Source: Psilocybe azurescens (taxonomy: Eukaryota; Basidiomycota; Agaricomycetes; Agaricales; Agrocybaceae). From it: 64,000 nt of DNA. Under the pieces are notes generated by a model. The model was not told the DNA's origin. It worked only from the letters and a program-made list of their open reading frames with translations, and did not search any database. This document shows, one piece after another, positions 59,065 to 64,000 of the stretch (the first letter of the stretch is position 1; each line of letters begins with the position of its first letter). A program made the translations under genes and the position numbers. The stretch covers positions 434,001-498,000 of the forward strand of contig JAJIRX010000567.1 of assembly GCA_023853785.1 (NCBI GenBank). Reading direction: 5' to 3'.

Positions 59065-59389
59065 ATCTTCTAGATAATCTATAAAAGAAATATAATATAA
59101 AGTAACGCGGAGAGAGACGATAAGAACCACGTCGACTGAGCCAAGTCGAGATGTCGTAGTAGAAGAGAACTTTAGAATGAAAGTACAAGTTCAAGTTCAC
59201 GTTGCACGAATTTCAATTTGAAATATTTCGCACAATAAGTATCACGTGTTATCCTCTCCCGATTTGGAAGCAAGCCCCAGGAATGTCAGGAATGTCAATA
59301 TGGATAAAAAGTTCCTAAGTCTGAATCTCCCATTATCCCAAGCTTGTATCAATTTTCTTATTCCAACTATACAAAGCTTTTAGAAGATC
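59065..59389. promoter_or_regulatory. Divergent promoter region, DTD / cyclophilin
   Basis: 325-base gap between divergent starts; no coding signal, so both promoters must lie here. Confidence 0.4.
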
Positions 59390-60156
59390 ATGGAGTCGGT
59401 AGTTCTGGAAACAAGTCTGGGTGATATACAGCTGGAACTCTATTGGAATCATGCACCGCGGGTACGCATTGCCAACTATAAACCTTGAAGGATGAACGAA
59501 TGACAGGATGCCATTAGACGTGCAAGAACTTTGCGGAGCTCGCGAAGAGAGGATACTACAATGGTGTTGCTTTCCATCGCATTATTTCTGTTCGTCTTGT
59601 CTGCCTACTTCATATATTGGAACTTTCTGACTAGGAGGACCGAACAGGACTTTATGATTCAAGGTGGAGATCCCACCGGAACTGGAAGGGGTGGCACGAG
59701 TATATATGGCCAAAAATTGTACGCTATACACCTTCCGATGTCCAATAGAATTCAGCTAAATTCTATATTTGTTGCGGTCAGCGAAGATGAATTACATCCG
59801 GAGTTGAGGTTCGCAGGAGCAGGTATTCTTGCCATGGCGAATTCAGGTCCAAATACGAACGGTGAGTGGTGTACGGAGCTTCTCGTAAAACTGAGACTGT
59901 AATTGGACGATCTGTACCACAGGATCTCAGTTTTTCATTACGCTGGGACCTACCCCATACCTCGACAGCAAACACACGATCTTCGGGCGTGTAAGCTCTG
60001 GTATGAGAGTCGTGCAGCGTCTAGGCTCTGTGGCCGTAGATCCACAGGATCGGTACGCCTATTCGCGGCCTTGCTCCTGCTTGAATGCTGAAGGACCTAT
60101 TTGCTGTCTACAGACCCAGAGAAGACGTCAAAATACACAAAGCCCGGGCTGTTTAA
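59390..60156 (+). CDS. Peptidyl-prolyl cis-trans isomerase, PPIL1-type cyclophilin
   Basis: Small nuclear cyclophilin, usually spliceosome-associated. Exons 59390-59461, 59518-59589, 59648-59718, 59782-59861, 59923-60052 and 60114-60156 close at 155 residues. Family blocks: [105 protein letters not shown] and KIHKARAV. The catalytic Arg (FHR), the Phe and Gln of [10 protein letters not shown] and the SQFF motif are present. No frame break. Confidence 0.94.
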
Positions 60157-61081
60157 CCAACGCCCAAATCACTGGTCAGAACACTTTTCATCTTGATAAA
60201 CTCTTCGCGGCGGGGTGTCCCGGATATCCCCCAATTCCTGGAATCCAATGGCGAGTTGATCAACCTCCGCAGAATATGGAGTGAAACTTTTGTACGTATG
60301 TTGTATCGTTTTGCAATGAATCTATTTTTGAAATTAGATACAACTTGTGGTGAATCATTCTAATCAATACTTTACCTGTAGTCTCAAAACACATTGCTAT
60401 ACATACTCAATTTGTCCGCTAGGTGCGGTTCCGAGTCCTATTGTTTCCTGCACATCTTTTAGGTCCCAAATTCTCTCTCAACTTATTTATACCACTTCTT
60501 CCAGTGCAAATTACTGAAAATCGATGTTACGATGCTAATTTCAAGACGTTGTGCGACTATACCTGTCAGGTGGCCCCTTTCTCAAGCTCCTTCCCGACTT
60601 GCTGGCCGTTTTACAGAAGATCTTGTGATCATAGACTTCCAGTTTGCCCATAATCAAGTAAACGTTCACATGTAACGTCCCGTCTATATCTCACTGTCGT
60701 GACTGATAGTTCCCAGCAGGAGAAATTATTCGTTGCTCCTCGTGGTCTCAGAGCTTAATTGTCACTGACGTACGTCAGTTGAGCGCTTCCAGGCTTCCTT
60801 TACAGGCCACTTGTTAAGCGAACGCTTCTTGTAGGCTTGAAGAGATCCTCACCAATTCTTTTGATGAAATAAAATTGGTAGCTTAAGTACTATACATAGT
60901 GCAACAGAATGACAAGGGGAAAGCCGTGTATACAGGAAGACTGGATAAATGGGCATAAAAGATGGAGTCGGGAAATTTTCAGTCTGTAAGTAAGAATAGT
61001 TGTAAGTACAACTGTCCTGGAATATTCCGATGTCTCTGACCATGGTACGAAAAAAGGTATTTTCCGGAAGTCTCCTTCAGG
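60157..61081. other. Convergent 3' regions, no supported gene
   Basis: 925 bases between the cyclophilin and the WD40 gene; only short frames without recognisable content. Confidence 0.45.
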
Positions 61082-63862
61082 CTATGCTTCGACCTGATCC
61101 TCATCTTTGTTCTCGGAAGCTCCATCAGGCAACTGGTCGATTTCGTCGCCATCTCCGAAATCCCAGATGTCAAGCATGGTTATGTCGTTCCGATTGCTTG
61201 CGGCAACACACCGTTTACCTTTGAATACCACCTGCCAAACACCGGTGATGCCCGTAAGCAACTCTCGAATAACTGTGCCATCTTTGATATTCCATAGTGC
61301 GAGTTTCCCATCCCCGCCACTAAGGACTTTGACCTCGTCATGCTGGAAGCAAGTGATTGCACCTGTATGTCCCGCGAGAACATGTCGCAATTCACCGGAC
61401 TCGGGATCCCAGACACGAAGGTTAGAATCGGCGGCCGCAGAAACGAGGTAGGATGGAGACAAGCCTAATACTCCAACGAGCGATGTATGGCCTCTAAGGA
61501 TGTGGCGACATTGCCCGGATTTGAGGTCCCAAATCCGAACCGTTGCGTCCATCGATCCTGAATACGCCTTCTGGCGATCTGTATCGAGTATGACGCTATA
61601 CACTATACGATAAAAGTATCTCAGTATTTACAAGCAAAAGAACACTATTGCAGTCCTACCTTTTTGTGAGTGCCCTGTCAAAACCCAGGTACAAGTCCCA
61701 TCTATGATGTCCCATACTCGAAGTGTACAATCATAGCTTCCAGAAACGGCCATTCGACCTTCGGCGGCCAAAGCTCGGACTGCACCTTCATGGCCTTCCA
61801 GATGAAAAACATGGAATGGATTATTACCTGCATCCTATATGCATAGATGTTCAGTTAAAGCCATCATGTTTAAGAACTCAGAAGTCAAAGCGGGCTCACT
61901 ATATCTTTGTTTTCCTTCTGCGAGATTTCGGTTTCTTCGGATCCAAAACAACTGAATTCGTCTTCACCAGGAAGTGGTAATGTCCAAACTTTGAGAGAAT
62001 TGTCTCGACTGCCACTCACAATCAGCGGTCTTTTAGGCCACTTTTCTTTTACGAAGACGCCCTCAAGTTTGATGTCGACCACCTCCGGCTTCACAATGGA
62101 TAGACAGCGAACTGTGCTAGTATGGCCGCCAAAGATATGGCCGCATCGACCTGAAGCGAGATCCCAGACCCGTACTGTGCGATCCGTCGAACCACTGACA
62201 AGTGAGTCCTCGAAGATATCCAAGGCCCAAATGCCTCCTTGATGGCCTTGTAACGAGTGAATCAATGCACCACTGGCTGGCGAGTACACATGGATACATG
62301 AATCGTCCGACGCCGTGATGATGCGATTTTCAGTGATTTTTAAGCAGGTGATGACAGATGACCCGTGTGCGGGGAAAGATATGTGTTTCGGTTCTTGATC
62401 ATCGATCCACTGTGTTGATACCTTCGGGTCAGCAAGGAGGGTCCCAGTGTTGGTCTTAACGGGAAGGCTGTCTGAGAGGAAGAGTGATCTGACGGTCATG
62501 ATTTGCACAGGAGGCTCACCCACCCAGCCACCTTCGTCTATATCGCCAAAGTTCCATATATGCAGCATGGTTTTGTTCGTGTGATTGACTGCGGCAACAC
62601 AGATATTTCCTTCAAACGCTACCTGCCAAATACCTGAAACTCCATGGAGGATGCGTCGAATCACAGTGCCGTCTCTTATATCCCAAAATATGAGTCCCTC
62701 ATCGGAACCGCTGAGAACCTTGAACTCGTCATGCTGGAGGCATGTAATTGCACCTGTGTGTCCCGTAAAGGTGTACCGTATTTCTCCAGACACTGGGTCC
62801 CACACACGAAGAGTAGAATCGGCAGCTCCAGAAATAAGGTAAGATGGAGACAAGCCCAGCAATCCAACGAGCGATGTATGGCCTGTAAGGATACGGTGGC
62901 ACTGCCCTGACTCGAGGTCCCACATGCGCACTGTTCCATCCATTGAGCCCGAAAAAGCTGTCTTGCAATCAGAAGCAAGAGCAACGCTAAACACTGTTGG
63001 AAAATCGGATGATTAGCATCGTAGGGTAGCACAATAGAGCCGGGAAAATCAAGGGCGACCTTTTGTGTGTGTCCGGCCAAAGTCCTTAAACAAGTACCAT
63101 CGATAAGGTCCCATGTCCGAAGGCTGCAATCATAGCTTCCGGAGACAGCAATACGACCTTTGTCGCCAACGCGCGGACGGCAAGCTCGTGTCCTTGCAAG
63201 TGAAATAGATGAAATGGATTCTTCTCGGCATCCTGAAGCGATATTGAGCAATGAGTACAAGGGTTCATTTCCAGTCCATCAACAAGAAAACTTGCATGGT
63301 CCTTGTCTTTATTTTCAGAACCTTCAAATGCCAAACAGTTGAATTCGGAGTCTCCAGGACGCGGTAACGTCCAAACTCTAAGAGAACAATCCCGACTGCC
63401 GGTGACAATAAGGGGCTGCTTGGGCCATGTCTCCTCAACGATAACATCATCGCGTTCCATCTTCATCACCTCAGGTTTGACGATAGAAAGGCATCGAACA
63501 GTGCTGGTATGACCACCAAATACATGGGTGCATTTTCCTGTGGAAAGGTCCCAGATACGAATCGTACCGTCTGTAGAACCGCTGACAACAGTGTCCTCAA
63601 AAGCGTCCAAAGACCATATACCACCGTCGTGGCCTTGAAGGGAGTATATTAATTTGCCAGTGGCTGCTGAATAGACGTACATAGAATGGTCATCTGAGCC
63701 GGTGATGATACGCCCTCCAGAGAGAAGTAAACATGTCACCACTGATGATCCATGAATTGGGAAAGATATGTGCTTGGGCTCTTTGTTGTCGGCCCACTGG
63801 GTAAAATTTGTGTATTCGGACATCATGCGCCCAGCGACTGCGGGCAGCGGCGTTGACACGTT
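61082..63862 (-). CDS. Cdc4-like WD40 protein with two tandem propellers (5' end beyond window)
   Basis: Exons in the window: 63862-63060, 62993-61900, 61834-61660 and 61602-61082. Each propeller starts EPKHISFP(I/A)HGSSV and runs through GSDDHSMYVY / ASDDSCIHVY, GSTDGTIRIWD / GSTDRTVRVWD, FGGHTSTVRCLSIVKPEV, GSRDCSLRVW / GSRDNSLKVW, GSYDC, SGSMD, LSPSYL, GHTGAITC and the blade ending IWNFGD / IWDFGDG. That is eight blades each, as in yeast Cdc4. Exon 62993-61900 is one open frame running from blade 5 of propeller 1 into blade 3 of propeller 2, so both belong to one polypeptide. A base appears missing at 63157-63161 and perhaps at the 63060 exon end. The F-box expected upstream is outside the window. 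Confidence 0.85.
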
Positions 63863-64000
63863 CTAACGGGGCAAAACCAAGAGATTCAGCGAAGATTAGA
63901 TAGATCTGAGTTCGCACTGGTCGGCGGGCAAGAATCGACAGAAATACTGATAGAAGAGTAACGGCAGAAGGTATTCGTATGCAGTCTGTAGGAGGATAAG

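Overview
The window is nuclear DNA of a filamentous basidiomycete, most likely an Agaricomycete (mushroom-forming fungus). The genes are cut by many short GT-AG introns of about 45-65 bases. The protein set fits: a Clp1-like developmental protein, a FunK1-like kinase fragment, basidiomycete-type Cdc10, Sar1 and Pam17, and single-pass membrane proteins with SH3 domains. All names come from reading translated exons by eye; no search was run.

Layout. 1-986 is the 5' part of septin cdc10 (minus). 3130-4130 is a Clp1-like gene with a frame break. 6211-8592 is an F-box/WD40 protein and 8878-10606 a GH5 glucosidase (both plus). 12018-16746 is a SNF2 ATPase (minus), divergent from the mitochondrial import gene PAM17 (16985-17871). 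18381-19666 is a membrane SH3 protein and 20218-24539 an ankyrin-AAA+ protein of CLPB-like architecture (both minus). 24910-25352 is a small thioredoxin-fold protein whose end overlaps a zinc-knuckle/PSP protein (25289-26485). 26688-28288 is GPI mannosyltransferase 1 and 28614-29561 is SAR1 (both minus).

29.5-43 kb is the accessory part. Three head-to-tail copies (30041-31990, 33076-35670, 35957-38675) encode one unusual architecture: an N-terminal fungal domain, an embedded ubiquitin-like domain, and a C-terminal RING finger. Copy 1 is a pseudogene, copy 2 is nearly intact, and copy 3 is divergent and has lost the diglycine. All three keep a 7-base micro-exon. SRP receptor beta (39248-40336) and a kinase C-lobe fragment (40534-41609) follow.

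43-64 kb holds a second membrane SH3 gene (43134-44195), a tandem pair of MFS transporters (46009-48720, 49603-52256), the Arp2/3 regulator GMF (52537-53151), an Asn/Gly/Ser-rich single-pass membrane protein (53346-54542), a 3.5 kb gene-poor stretch, DTD (58077-59064), a PPIL1-type cyclophilin (59390-60156), and a Cdc4-like WD40 gene (61082 to about 63862, running to the right edge) whose whole propeller is duplicated inside one reading frame.

Two themes recur. One is tandem duplication: the ubiquitin/RING trio, the MFS pair and the double propeller. The other is single-base frame breaks, often in homopolymers, inside otherwise convincing genes. The breaks look more like consensus errors than gene death, except in ubiquitin/RING copy 1, which carries true nonsense changes.
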